From Spinacia oleracea (Eukaryota > Streptophyta > Magnoliopsida > Caryophyllales > Amaranthaceae), in assembly GCF_020520425.1 (NCBI RefSeq), contig NC_079489.1, positions 78,591,310 to 78,655,309 on the forward strand: a DNA stretch of 64,000 bases, written 5' to 3'. Below are positions 13,351 to 24,800 of this stretch, piece after piece (within the stretch, counting starts at the first letter, position 1; every line of letters begins with the position of its first letter). The notes under the pieces were generated by a model. That model saw only the letters and a list, made by a program, of their open reading frames with translations. It was not told the origin of the DNA and ran no database searches. Position numbers and translations under genes: made by a program.

Positions 13351-14131
13351 TGTGGGGGATTATAGGAAGTTCTTGTTTGGAAACACAAAAGAAAAGAGGA
13401 TAAAATAAGAGGAATATATATGTCCCACATTGTAAGAACTTTTCATATTCTCCTTGTTAATATATTGGGGTGTGGTTGTAACTCTTGTTTGAGAAAGTGT
13501 GGGAATGGTATGAGTGGACACATTACACACACGCGCGTGCGCCGACCGACCGGGACTGGCTCGAGCCTCGGGCCTTGGGGTGTGGGCCGGATGCACGGAC
13601 GTGGGGTGGGTCGCTTGTGGGCCTTACCTATTCTTTTTGGTACCGGCCGGACTGTTTGGTTAAAACCTTGTTAAGGGGATCTGTACTTGATTACGCAACC
13701 GTTGGATTAATAAACCATAATGACGTCGGTTACAACATTGGTAATTATGTCCGTTTTTTTTTACCGTTACAATCTTTTTTGTTTCTGCCCTTTTTTCTTA
13801 ATTGTTGCTCTTCTGGTTACTTAATCAAAATTTTGGTTCATTCCAAAACACAAAATACAAACACATTTTCTAAAAAATCGAAAAACACATTCTTTTCTCT
13901 CACACAGAATCACTCTCGGTTTTGGGCATATGTTTTGGCTCCATCCGTTTTTATGAGTGCACATAAAGTTGGAGTTGCGCTAATCATGGAGGGCAACCGC
14001 ATTCTTTTCTACTGTACCGGGAGGTAGCGAGAAATCGTCTATTAGGACAGCGGGAGTCCACGACGAAACAATTGATCATCAATCAATTCATCAATCAGGT
14101 AAGTTTTTCTAATTTTTGTATTATCGCAACA
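13351..14131 (+). repeat. Copia-type LTR, isolated copy
   Basis: The segment from TGTGGGGGATT to TATCGCAACA is a diverged copy of 45020-45775, the LTR in front of a copia gag fragment. Shared blocks include CATATTCTCCTTGTTAAT, a GTGGACACAT..CACACACG block and ACTGCACCGGGAGGTAG-like sequence. No gag follows and no TSD is evident, so it is a solo or truncated LTR. Frames across its GC-rich middle (13485-14027) are not genes. Confidence 0.7.
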
Positions 14132-14797
14132 CACACGTCACAGATTATATGTATTCCTTACTATACTAATTGGTTGATTAAATTATGTACGTATAATCTT
14201 ATATTAGGGTATGTTCTGCGGAAATTGTAGGGCATTGTAAAGAACCCAAGGAAGCCTCTGTTTTGAAATTCAAAAGAAGGGAGCAGCTCATTGAAGTGGA
14301 TCACGTGGCAAAGAAGGCCAAGGACCGGCTGGGTCTTTTGCATCAGGGAGTTGAAATTACCCCACCCCCATGCATTTCTACTGATATATCTAGTACTAAT
14401 GACATTTCTTTTTTGGAAACTAGCTCACTAAGTAGTAATTGTGCTATAATTGCCTGTATTTTTGCTGCCATAAGGAGTGGAGCTGATTGAACAAACAATC
14501 ATGCTGTATATTTTTATGCTAATTGATTAAATGCAGTAACTCATTTTAAAAATTTAAAAAAGGAAAAAAAAAACAATCAAACAGCAACATCAAGTTAATA
14601 TTACAAAGGTGACGCATCAACTATGCCAGTTTACAATTATGTTAGTTGCAGTGTGCTTTTAAATAAGTGATGCATGGCATTGGTTATTATCCGGTAATTC
14701 CAGTGAAGGGTTACTAGCGGCCTATAAAACAACATTGTAGAGCTTTTATTAAACTCAAGAGGTTTTGAACCCAATTTTCATCGTTTTCTAATTGATA
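14132..14797 (+). other. Unassigned stretch with a short frame of unknown origin
   Basis: It holds an open frame at 14263-14490 (75 residues starting MKFKRREQLIEVDHVAKKAK) with ordinary codon usage and no similarity I recognise. Upstream bases read on in the same sense for some 20 codons. It could be a captured exon or the end of a decayed retroelement. Nothing else stands out. Confidence 0.3.
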
Positions 14798-15111
14798 CTC
14801 CATCCGTATTTATTTAAGGGATACACTTGTCTTTTCCGGCCGTATTTATTTAAGAGATTCACTTGCCATTTTTAGTAACTTATCAACCCCACCATCTAAT
14901 TAAATAATCTATCTAATATATCCTATGTCCCACTACCCTATTAAACAAATAATTTCAGAACTAAAATCCACCCCCACCACCTAAAATGACATGGTCCCCA
15001 CTAGTTTTACCTATTAAAATATTTATCCAACCCCACTTGTTTTATTTCTTTATTTCATTCAATTCTTCTTTTTAATACCCGTGTCTGACCAAGTGTATCC
15101 CTTAAATAAAT
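14798..15111. mobile_element. Stowaway-like MITE, left part (split by the MULE)
   Basis: It begins TA|CTCCATCCGTATTTATTT at 14796, the Stowaway-type terminus, and a second weaker copy of the terminal motif follows at about 14838. The right inverted arm (AAGTGTATCCCTTAAATAAAT, from 15091) breaks off at 15111. The missing last ten bases, ACGGAGGGAG plus target TA, lie at 44144-44155. Rejoined, the MITE would be about 324 bp with matched termini. The break is the MULE insertion site. Confidence 0.9.
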
Positions 15112-15200
15112 TAAAAAATCTTGTTTAAAATGGGTGTACAATAAATTATTATACACCAAGCCCATATTAGGCAACTCAAAATAATTCCCACGTGTGAAGT
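15112..15200. repeat. MULE left terminal region with palindrome
   Basis: TAAAAAATCTTG is followed by a near-perfect 25-bp palindrome (15133-15157; arms GGTGTA/TACACC) and then CACGTGTG at 15189. The right end has the same order of elements. Confidence 0.7.
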
Positions 15201-16384
15201 GAAACAAGTGAAACGCGATTTCTGGGAAAGTCAGTTGATCTTCATTCATCTTCCCAGTTCTCTCTTTTCTCTCTCCTCTCTCCCTCTTCTGCGATTTCTG
15301 TTGCGATTTCAAGCGCGATTTCTTCGCGATTTCAGCCGCGATTTCTCTCTTCTGCATTTCAACCGCAACTTCTTGCGATTTCTTCTGCAATTTCTTCGCG
15401 ATTTTGCTACATTTACCTCGACAGTTCATCCAGGTTAGTTTTCTACCTATTTTCTTTGATTTTTCGTATTTTGATAATTAGGTTTAATTATTTTAGTTGT
15501 TCTACTTGAATTATTCTTCCAATTATGTCGCGTTTTGTTTGTGTTGTTTCGAATTTGTATTTGTGTGTTTTGATTTAGGTTTTTCTTCAACGATCGTTTG
15601 TATTAGCTGCGATTTTGTTCCTTTGCACAGATAGCTTCTTTGCTGTGATTTTGTTCCTTTGCTGCGATTTCAATTTTGTGCTTTAATTTCTGTTATATAA
15701 ATGTTAAAGTTTATAAATCTGTTAATAAGTTAAGGTTATTCACCTAACAGTGAAGAACTTTTGTATTCAAAGTTGCAAGCACCTGAATCATTGAATCTGT
15801 ATCAAAGTTGCAAGGTTTCTGATGTTAAAGTTTAGGATAATTGAGTTAAAGTTGAGGATTATAGAGATAAAGTTAGGGTTTTAGAGTTAAAGTTGAGGGT
15901 TCTAAAGTTAAAGTTTAGGATTCTGTAGTTAAAGTTTAGGATAATTGAGTTAAAGTTGAGGGTTTAGAGTTAAAGTTGAGGGTTCTAATGTTAAAGTTGA
16001 GGGTTCTAATGTTAAAGTTGAGGATTCTGTAGTTAAAGTTTAGGATAATTGACTTAAAGTTTAGGATAATTGAGTTAACTTTAACTGTGAATAACTTAAC
16101 TTTAATTGGTAATAGTCTAACTTTCACGTTTTTACCTTTCTACAACTAAATTGAGTCTTTCAGTCTGTTTTATTTCACTGTTGTACTTTGTTGTGTTAAA
16201 GTTATAGTTTTATATACTAAAGTTATGGAAATTGGCATAAAAGTTAAGACATTTTTCAATCATTTAAGACTTAACTTTTCTATTAATATCTTAACTTTAA
16301 CAGTTAAATCTATTACTTTTATATTTACAAATTTTTCATCTAATGGGAGTTTAACTTTTGCAGTGATTTTGACATCATTAAATC
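15200..16384 (+). promoter_or_regulatory. Leader and promoter region of the Ulp1-like gene
   Basis: 15240-15415 is pyrimidine-rich with repeated GCGATTTCTTC-like units. AG|GTTAG at about 15432-15437 could be the donor of a 5'UTR intron. From about 15825 to 16090 a 21-bp-period GTTAAAGTT array fills the interval. TTTTGCAG at 16358-16365, just before the first ATG, is a plausible acceptor. No protein-coding frame is convincing. Confidence 0.5.
15825..16090. repeat. 21-bp-period GTTAAAGTT array, block 1
   Basis: Degenerate monomers such as GTTAAAGTTTAGGATTCTGTA follow each other at 20-21 bp. The order of monomer variants (AGGATAATTGA, AGGATTATAGA, GGGTTTTAGA, AGGGTTCTAA) matches that in the block at 37620-38290. 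Confidence 0.85.
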
Positions 16385-19167
16385 ATGCCGAGAAGTAAAA
16401 CTGTTAATGTGAAGGAGATTTTACAAGAAGATGATGACATTCAATATCCAGATTCAGAAAATATGGAATATGATGACGATGATGACGATGTTGTTTATGA
16501 AGATGATGAGGATGTTAATACTGATGAGGACGAGAACGAGAACTGGGAAGAGGACGAGAACGGGGACGAGGACGAGGATGTTAATGCTGGTTTGGTTAAA
16601 CCGACAGGCAAAGGGAAGAAGAAGCCGGGAGTCATGGAGAAGAAAGTAATGGTTAAGAGTGAGTTGGTTGAAATAAAAACCAAAGGGAAGAAGGCAAGGA
16701 TTAAGGCTGAGGTTGATGCTAATGTTCCTGTTGATGAAGAAAATGACGTCCAGATGTGAGTTTTACAATTTGTTTTATTTCTCAATTTGAACTTTTCTGT
16801 GTTAAAGTTGTTTTATAAAGTTAAGGACTCTGAAGTTAAAGTTGCGATTTTTGTAGTTAAAGTTAAGAATTTTGTAGTTAAAGTTAAAGTTAAGAATCCT
16901 AAAGTTAAAGTTTATGATTTTGAAATTAAAGTTTTAAGGACTCTGGACTTCAAGTTGAGGATTTTGACGTTAAAGTTAAGGATTTTGTAGTTAATGTTAT
17001 GATTTTTGAAGTTCAAAGTTAAGAATTTTGAAGTTAAAGTTAAAAATTTTAAAGTTAAAGTTAAGGAACCTAAAGTTAAAGTTTATGATTTTGAAATTAA
17101 AGTTAAGGATTCTAAATTAAATGTTTAGGATTCTAAAGTTAAAGTTAAGATTTCTAAATTTAAAGTTTAAGGATTCTGAACTTAAAGTTGAGGATTTTGA
17201 AGTTAAAGTTAAGGATTTTGAAGTTAAAGTTGAGGATTTTGATGTTAAAGTCAAATCTTACAAACAAGATTTCTAAATATAAAGTTAAGGATTTTGACTT
17301 TTTTCTCCTAACTTTACCTGCTAAAAGTCAACTTTTTTCTTTTAAATATTAAAGTTGTACTTATGTAGGTTAAATTTATGGTATTTGTTGTAAATATTAA
17401 GAAATTCTTCCATCATCAGAAACCTAACTTTTACTGTTAATAACCAAACTTTAACTGCTAAAAGTCTAACTTTTACCTATTTAACTTTTTTTCAGCTTGG
17501 ATGGGGGTTGCAGTACTTCAAACTTGAGTACCCAGTGTAGACCAACTGCTTTGTTAGCTGTCATAGAAACATTCAATTCAAATCAAATTAAGGCTGTTTC
17601 AGAAATTGGATTCGGTTGGTTGTTATCTTTACCGACGCAAACTTCTAAGTTAGATACAACATTATTTCCCTGGTTGATTGATCATTTTGATCCTGTTAGT
17701 TGGTTGTTTAAAATTGAAGCTGGAAAGGAATTCATATTTAGTCCATGTGATGTGCATGATGTGTTTCTTCTCCCATTACATTCTGACAATCCTATTGTAA
17801 ATAGCAGCACTAGGACTAAGGATGTAGGTTTGAAAAATCAGTGGAGATACTACTTTAAAGTTAAAAAAAATGCAACCAGTCCATTGCGTCTGTTGGAGAT
17901 TAAGATGGGTGAATTAGTGGAAGGTGGAGAAATGTTCAAGCGAATATTTGTGATGTTTGCATTCTCTGTTTTCTTAGCTCCTATAGCTAATAGGACTGCT
18001 GATTTGGGTTTAGTTAAAGTTCTTGAGGATGTAGATGAAATAAAGAATCTTGATTGGTGTGGATATGTCCATGAGAGACTTTGTCGAGCTATTAGGAAGC
18101 ATAAAACTTCAGGCTGCCAGGGTAACGTTGGTGGTTGTTTATGGGTTTTACAAGTTGTCTATTTTCATCGCCTTGCTCAGCCGACCAATGAAGGTGCAAC
18201 TTTACTCTATTTCAGTTTACTATATGTTCAAAACTTAGAAATATCTAAAAAAAACTTTAACCTTTTCACATTAAATGATAAGAAATCATTTATTCTACTA
18301 CAGGCGCAACTTTGGAGGTTGATGTACCACCAAGCTTATCTGAGCAGCCAGTTGTACCTCTTCCAATTGTTGAACCTCTTCCAAGTGTTCAACCTCTTCC
18401 AAGTGCTGAAACTGCTCCAAAAGAATTAAAAGTTTACGTGCCTACTGTCGGTTATCATTCCATTATACACTCTTCTTTCACTGATGGCAAGGCTAAAATT
18501 GGAATTCCATGTGGAAAGGTTAACACTGAACCATTCCTTGTCGGACATTTCATGCGTTTCTACAAGAGGAACATGAAACGTTTGCCCGAGTTGTATCAAG
18601 AAGTTGCTGATTATTGCCTTCTGGATGATCCTGTGGTAGTGAAGGCAGAGTAAGTCTTTTAATTGTTTTATATAATGTAACTTAATTTTGACCAAGTGAA
18701 GGGTAATACATTGTCCTAACTTTAAGTACAAAAGGTATAACTTTAACTTAATAAATCTTAACTTTTTTTTTAGGGAAACTTTGGTCTGGTTTGATACCGT
18801 ACATATGATTGAAAGAGAGGATATGTTGTCACTTGCTGAAGATCAAGAGATCTATTTGTCTATTATTGAGTGTTGGGCATTAATGATAAATGCAAATGAA
18901 ATGCAGCATGCCTCACCGCCTTCAAAATTCTGTTTTGGTGTCCGCCAAAGTGTGAGTTTCTTAAATTGTGTAGTAGTTTAGTAAAAGTTAACGTATTTTT
19001 AGGAAATGTTTGTGTGGTACTAATTTGTTTGTTTTCCCTTGTAGGAAATTTTGGAACTTCTTTGGCAAGATTCAACTAACGAGGCTGCTATGGATCAGCT
19101 TCTAACTTGTTGGAAAGAGTGGAGTGATATTCACAACAATGGCTTTGACATCACCTGTGTTGATCTG
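16385..19167 (+). CDS. MULE-borne Ulp1-like cysteine peptidase gene, exons 1-5
   Basis: Exons read by eye: 16385-16755, 17496-18193, 18304-18649, 18774-18951, 19045-19167, each with GT/AG borders and continuous frame; exons 6-8 lie beyond the CACTA insertion (36267-37332), giving 848 codons in all. Exon 1 encodes an Asp/Glu-rich stretch (about residues 14-67) followed by Lys-rich basic patches, suggesting a nuclear protein. Exon 2 has the signature FGWLLSLP ... LIDHFDPVSWLFKI ... VHDVFLLP, which I know from the N-terminal part of Ulp1-like proteins carried by plant MULEs (KAONASHI type). Exon 3 is Pro-rich (PLPIVEPLPSVQPLPS). Exons 4-5 precede the peptidase core. I see no stop or frameshift. 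Its role for the transposon is unknown; related Ulp1 proteins cleave SUMO conjugates. Confidence 0.82.
16795..17310. repeat. 21-bp-period GTTAAAGTT array, block 2 (Ulp1-like intron 1)
   Basis: It fills intron 1 between 16755 and 17496. Variants are mainly GTTAAAGTTAAGGATTTTGA and AAAGTTAAAGTTAAGAA, with the GTTAAAG core on the sense strand. A few AACTTTTAC motifs of the opposite sense come near 17310-17480. Confidence 0.85.
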
Positions 19168-19194
19168 GTCAGTTATTACTTGGCATCACCTCAA

Positions 19195-19490
19195 AATTAA
19201 ATTAAGGATTTTAAAGTTAAAGTTAAGGATTATAAAGTTAAAGTTAAGGCATCCCTTGTTAAAGTTTAGGATTCTAAATTTAAAGTCAAGTTTTATGAAG
19301 TTAAAGTTTAGGATCTAAAGTTAAAGTTAAGGTTTCTGAAGTTAGAGTTTAGCATAATTGAGTTAAGGTTGAGAATTTTAGAGTTAAAGTTGAGGGTTCT
19401 AAAATTTTCAACTTTAACTGAATTATCCTTAACTTTAACTTCAGAAACCTTAACTTTAACTTTAGAATCCTAAAATTTAACTTCTAACAT
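19195..19490. repeat. 21-bp-period GTTAAAGTT array, block 3 (interrupted by the CACTA element)
   Basis: Left half of the array in Ulp1-like intron 5. The sense motif runs to about 19405, then flips to AACTTTAACT until the CACTA end at 19497. The right half resumes at 35920. Confidence 0.85.
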
Positions 19491-19519
19491 TAAATTCACT
19501 ACTACAAAATAGGCTTATA

Positions 19520-20060
19520 GCAACGGCAATAAACAGTTACCATAGATCAATTAACCGTTGCAATAGGCCTATAGCAACGGTTAAAAAACCGTTACCAATA
19601 GGGGGCGTTGCTATAAGTTTATGGCAACAGTTTCCCGGTTTTAGGCAACAATTATGATAAACTGTTGCCATAATTAACTATAGGCAACGCTTTTTATAGG
19701 CAACACTTTTAACCTAAGGCAACAGTTATTCAACAACTTAAGCCAACATTTACACGTTTAAGGCAACGGTTTTTGCTAACTTAAGGCAACACTTATTAGT
19801 TGGTTGTTGGTTGGAGTTTAAAACTAAAGCAACACTTACTTACACTTATGGTAACACATCTAATTGTACCTATAGCAACATTTTCTATCGAGTTATGGCA
19901 ACACTTTTAGTTTTAGTTATAGCAACACTTTCAATCGAGCTTATGGTAACGCTTTCAATTAAGCTTATGGCAACACTTTCAATTGCGCTTATGGCAACAC
20001 TTTCAATTGAGCTTACAGCAACGGTTTCAATTTAGCTTATGGCAACGCTTTAAATTGAGT
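19520..20060. repeat. CACTA subterminal repeats, left
   Basis: Many copies of TGGCAACACTTTCAATT or GGCAACGGTT-like motifs; between about 19915 and 20060 they become regular, near 24 bp per unit (TTATGGCAACACTTTCAATT plus GAGC). In En/Spm, subterminal motifs bind the TNPA protein, so these are candidate sites. Confidence 0.8.
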
Positions 20061-20072
20061 TTATAATTATAT

Positions 20073-20265
20073 GCTTTCAATTTATCTATAGCTACATTCT
20101 CAAATGGATTTAGTTATCCATATACCTGTAATACAAAGCTTTCAATTGATCTATAGCTACATTCTCAAATGGATTTAGTTATCCATATACCTGTAATACA
20201 AAGTTTTCAATTGATCTATAGCTATATTCTCAATGGATTTAGTTATCCATATACCTGTAATAAAT
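20073..20265. repeat. Three 65-bp tandem repeats next to the CACTA subterminal region
   Basis: Unit starts at 20073, 20138 and 20203, each reading GCTTTCAATTGATCTATAGC-like sequence and later GGATTTAGTTATCCATATAC. The copies are nearly identical, so the triplication is recent. Confidence 0.85.
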
Positions 20266-20269
20266 GTCA

Positions 20270-21812
20270 ACTACATATAATAAGATTTTCATAACAAATA
20301 AGTTAAAATTTTGTAAATTCATAAGAATAATAATATCTATTACAATTGTCTGAATGGTTCAAAAAATGTTCTAAAACTACCTCCATTAAAATTAAATAAT
20401 CCTGCAATAATCTCTATACGTTAGCTTTATTTCTTAAAACCTGTCTAATATTTATGTTCCCTATAAATCTCCACATATTTAAAGTAGCTCATACTTCTTG
20501 ACTATATGCACCATCCTGCACAACAAACAAATCAAGTATAACATTTTAATAAGAATTCAATATCAATGAACAAAATCCAAATATTTAAGAAAGAAGAAGC
20601 TCAACATGAATGACAAAAGATAAACCTTAAAAAATAGGAATGAACTTGTTAACCAAATAAGTTTACAAAGGCAACCTATGATATACAACAAGCTAAGATT
20701 TTTGCAAAACAAAAGAAAAAAGAGGTCAACTTCATGCAGTCCTTAAAACTGGTTCTATATGCCATTTCACAAACACAGTAGGCACCAATCAACAGCCCAT
20801 ATGGCGATAAGCACCTTATGGCATTTATGCTAAAGCACAAAACAGAAGGGACATTCATGGAGTAATTATGGTGAAATCGTCCAAGTACATGGTGAAATTA
20901 CCAATTAGGACCATTCAAAGCTCATTCCTTTTTCTGAGTGGGGCAATTGTTTAGTTGGAAAAAAACCCAAGTGATTGCTGCCCCATAAAAAAAAGGGCCA
21001 TATTTGTTAGCAGTTGAAAGTTATCAGTTTATGACATCCAAACAATTCTCATGGACTCGTCTTTCAACAGATAAAGCCAAAACATAAATGAATCAAAACA
21101 TATACTTTCTATTCTCAGTTTCATTTACCAACGATTAAGTTAAGTTAACAACATTCTCTTGCATTTGCTTAGTTGCAATGACGTGATACATCATTCGTAT
21201 CAACAACTAGCTAGTTTTGTGGCCATATCACATTAATCCGTATCATATTACGGAGTACGTACTCCTTTATATACTTGGCTCAATGTATAGACACGAATTT
21301 CAGAAAGTGGTTACAGACTTATCACACTAATCACAGGTTATACATTAATAAACTTTCCCATAACTATATTTCTATACTGAACTCTCATTTTTCTACCATA
21401 ACTATACGTCTATACTAAACTCTCATTTTAGGGAAAAACCGATAATTCATATTAATAATAGGGCCAATATTGAATACCCAACTCCAAAAATGGATCGATC
21501 AAACATATATTATGGACCCCATTGATCTTTGGTCCACCGGATCAGATATATGTACTTGTCAATTTATTGCATGAACATATTGTTGTACACCTTCAATCAT
21601 TTCATGAACATATATAATGCCTTGATGAATTGATATGATAGCTTTCTAAACCTACTAAGGTTTGATCATTATTGATGTTCTTTGTATTATTTCACAATTT
21701 AGCATTCCTGCGTTTTGAAGGCAAAATACTGCGTTGTGGAACAGGTGCACAAAAATAAGGAGAAGGAATATTATGAATTAGAAAACATACCAGTAGGTAA
21801 GAAACCTATATG
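20270..21812. other. CACTA non-coding region downstream of the TNPA-like gene
   Basis: AT-rich sequence with no credible frame. It should hold the 3' UTR and terminator of the minus-strand TNPA-like gene (stop at 21813-21815). A small palindrome ATATTACGGAGTACGTACTCC at about 21245-21265 may be a MITE relic. Confidence 0.45.
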
Positions 21813-24800
21813 CTATGGACCATCTGCAGTGGCTGACACTATAGCTTTTGCAATCATTTGAGGTGTCAAACTAGGATTTTTTTGGCGTAGTTGTGCAATT
21901 GACAGAGCTATCACATCAAGAGTAATATTCTCTTGTTGACTTTCAAATTCCCTACGCATTTGTTGTAGTTTTAAGGCCTCTAATTCAAGTTCCTTTGACT
22001 TTCTTTGCATTTCAGCAGCTTCTGTAGCAACTTGTGCAGCATGGACTTCCTTTTCTTTTGCTAACTCTTCTTTTTCAGCACTTATATCCTTCTGCACATC
22101 AGCAATAACAGCAGTTTTAATGTTCTCCATGACTTCCTCTGGTAAAATCAAAGAAGTACTAGTTTTCTTCTCCTTCAGCTTCATACGAGTGACACCACGT
22201 CCAACTAACAGTTCTGATCCCCGACGTGTATTCCCCATTACTTCAACAAATGAATCCTTACGAGAATCACTGCTTTGTCCATCTTGCAAAGCTTCCAACT
22301 TCCTCATTGCTTGCTATATTAAAGAAAATAAGTTGGTTAATTCAATGTGTATGATACAATAGCTAGTTTGTATGTATATTAAAATACAAGAATTGTATAA
22401 TAATTACTATCTTCTGTTCAGTATCATCATAAGGCCGATCATATGTTTTTCCTTCCTTTCGTCGTCGAGTCTCTTCAAACATCTTTCTTTTTGATGGTGC
22501 AACACCATCTTTCCGTAACTAAGAAATGAATTATAAGAAAAACAAAATATATCAGTTTTTCATTACAAAACCATTATAATTAAGCTCAATATGAATTGCA
22601 TATCGCACCATCTCTTCATGCTTCATGGCGAAAGAAACAGGACCAACTGTGTGCATGTTGTCTAGTTCTCGACGATTTTCTGAATTCTGCAAACTTGTTT
22701 TCTAACAAAAGAAAAAACAAATAATGAGCATATCTTGAAACAGGTAATTTTAGAGAATTAGGTTATATTTTGAGTGTTGTATGAGGATATGAGCAGGTGT
22801 ATTGTAATCATGCACCATGAAGACACTTCATCATATAGTCAAACCTTTCTTTTCTTTAAATTAAAAGATACAAAAACATCTGATGATTTTTTAAGAAGCC
22901 AACTATTCACTATTCTGCTCTTTTTTGTTTTTTTTTTGGGTAAAATAGAGATATTTTATTACCAAAGGGAAGAAAAAAAACCAACACAACAACCAAACAA
23001 CGCAAAAGAGACAAAAGCTACGTGAGCACAACCCGCATCCCTAGCAGTAAACAACAATAAAGCAACAGCAACAGGACACAAAATTTAACCAGAAGCCCAT
23101 CAACACACGCTGAACCAGGAACTAGAGCACTAGCCAACAGCAAACAAACCGCACTCAGCAGAAACACTAGCTGAACTAAGAAAACAGACTGACTGCACCT
23201 AAACACCAGATCCAGGGAGAAAACCAGGAATAAGACAACACAAACAAAACTGAATGCAGACACAACAGAACAACATTTGCAGCCTGCCAAAGCTAGCAGC
23301 CTGAAACCAGACCAGCACTACCCAAAAGCCCCTGCAGAAGCAACAGAACTGTGTCCGCAACTAAACGAACAGAAGCAAAACTCAACCAGCAGAGACCAAA
23401 ATTAAGGCACTAAGCCAGAGAGTTTAGGATAGTGGAGGCATCTGATATAAGTATTGAGCTGAATCTGCTTCAGTAATAGAGATTCATCAGTTTGTACATT
23501 CTGAAAACGCCTGAGATTCATCTCCCTCCAAATTGTATAAACAGTAATACTAAGTAGCATTATTTCTGTTATATCCAGCAGGGTACCAGACATACCAAAC
23601 ATGAAAGAAAATCGAAAGAAAATCAAAAAAAATATCTAGGCAGCATCCTAATATGACTCCAAGCTTAACAAAAGAAAAAACAAATAATGAGCATGAAAGT
23701 AGAGCAAAATCATAATCATTTAGTACCTTTGCTGCGGTCGTCTCCCAATAAGCTAGGAGCGTCTTGTAGTGTTCTTCGGGCACTCTTTCTGGAACATCAT
23801 TCAATCTATCTTCAAGATTGTCATACTTATAATAATGTTTTTTTTTCAGCGCACATTTGAATCCTCTCCAAGATTGATCAAGGGTGTCCATTACCCAATC
23901 TTGAGATTCAGGTGGAAGGATGTACTTGCTCTAAAATAATGATTTTTTTGTTATACATCAAAATATAACAAATAACATAAAAAGGAAAGAATTAAAGTGT
24001 AAGGATCGAGCTAGTAAAGTAAGACAATGAAGCTTACATTCACGAATTCCCATATTTTATCCTTATTTGGAACTGATTTCCAATTTGTATAAGTCAAGGG
24101 AGCCCAATTGTAGTCATGAGCAATGGTTCCTAAGAATCTGGTTAGCTCTTTCCTCGCCTTTTCAGGTCCAACTGGTTGTCCTTTCTCATTACAATAAATA
24201 GCAATACGGTCTTCCCATTTGCGAGCATGGACATCAAACAAATTTGTCGGGCCTCGACCTTTCTTTTTAGGACCTGCCATTAGTACACATACACGGCATA
24301 GAATCATTCATCGTGACTTGACGCCAAATAACATATTCTTTCATGCTCGGAATAACATTAAAATTGGTGATTTCGGCCTTGGTATGTTTCCACTTTTTTA
24401 ACTAAGATAAATGATTGTATGAAAAAGTCATGGGGATAGTGGATTATACAACTTTTGCATGCTTTGCCTTCTGACTCTAATCATGTCAAAGAAAAAAAAT
24501 CTGGTTTGAAACTAAAGAATAATAAGACCCATCTACCAGTTTAAGACCTTCAGGTAATTTAAAAAAATAATAAGACACAGAATTATGCTCCCCCTTATCA
24601 AACTGTCTCTGCCAATCAATCACAGAATTCTGCTCCACACCTCAGCTGAACACTAAAAAAACAAATGTTCCATAGTTTCCAGCTTGCTGTTGCATGACAC
24701 ATGACACACAGTTATAGAACACTGAAACACCCATTATCTTAACATGTCATCAGTATAAAGCCTTTTTTATTCATTTTTATCATAAGACTTAGCAGAACAA

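Noticed and set aside
13485-14027. 180-codon frame on +
   Set aside because: It crosses a copia-type LTR; the homologous LTR at 45020-45775 does not keep this frame.
24038-24307. ATG at 24280 (MAGPKKKG) or 24307 as start of the TNPA-like protein
   Set aside because: The ATG overlaps the intron 2 acceptor (ATGGCAG|G); the upstream exons at 25073-24845 and 28921-28598 join in frame and carry typical family sequence.
24219-24401. 60-codon + frame taken as a kinase gene
   Set aside because: Only 24291-24381 matches a kinase; the preceding codons are the antisense of TNPA-like exon 3. It is a captured fragment.
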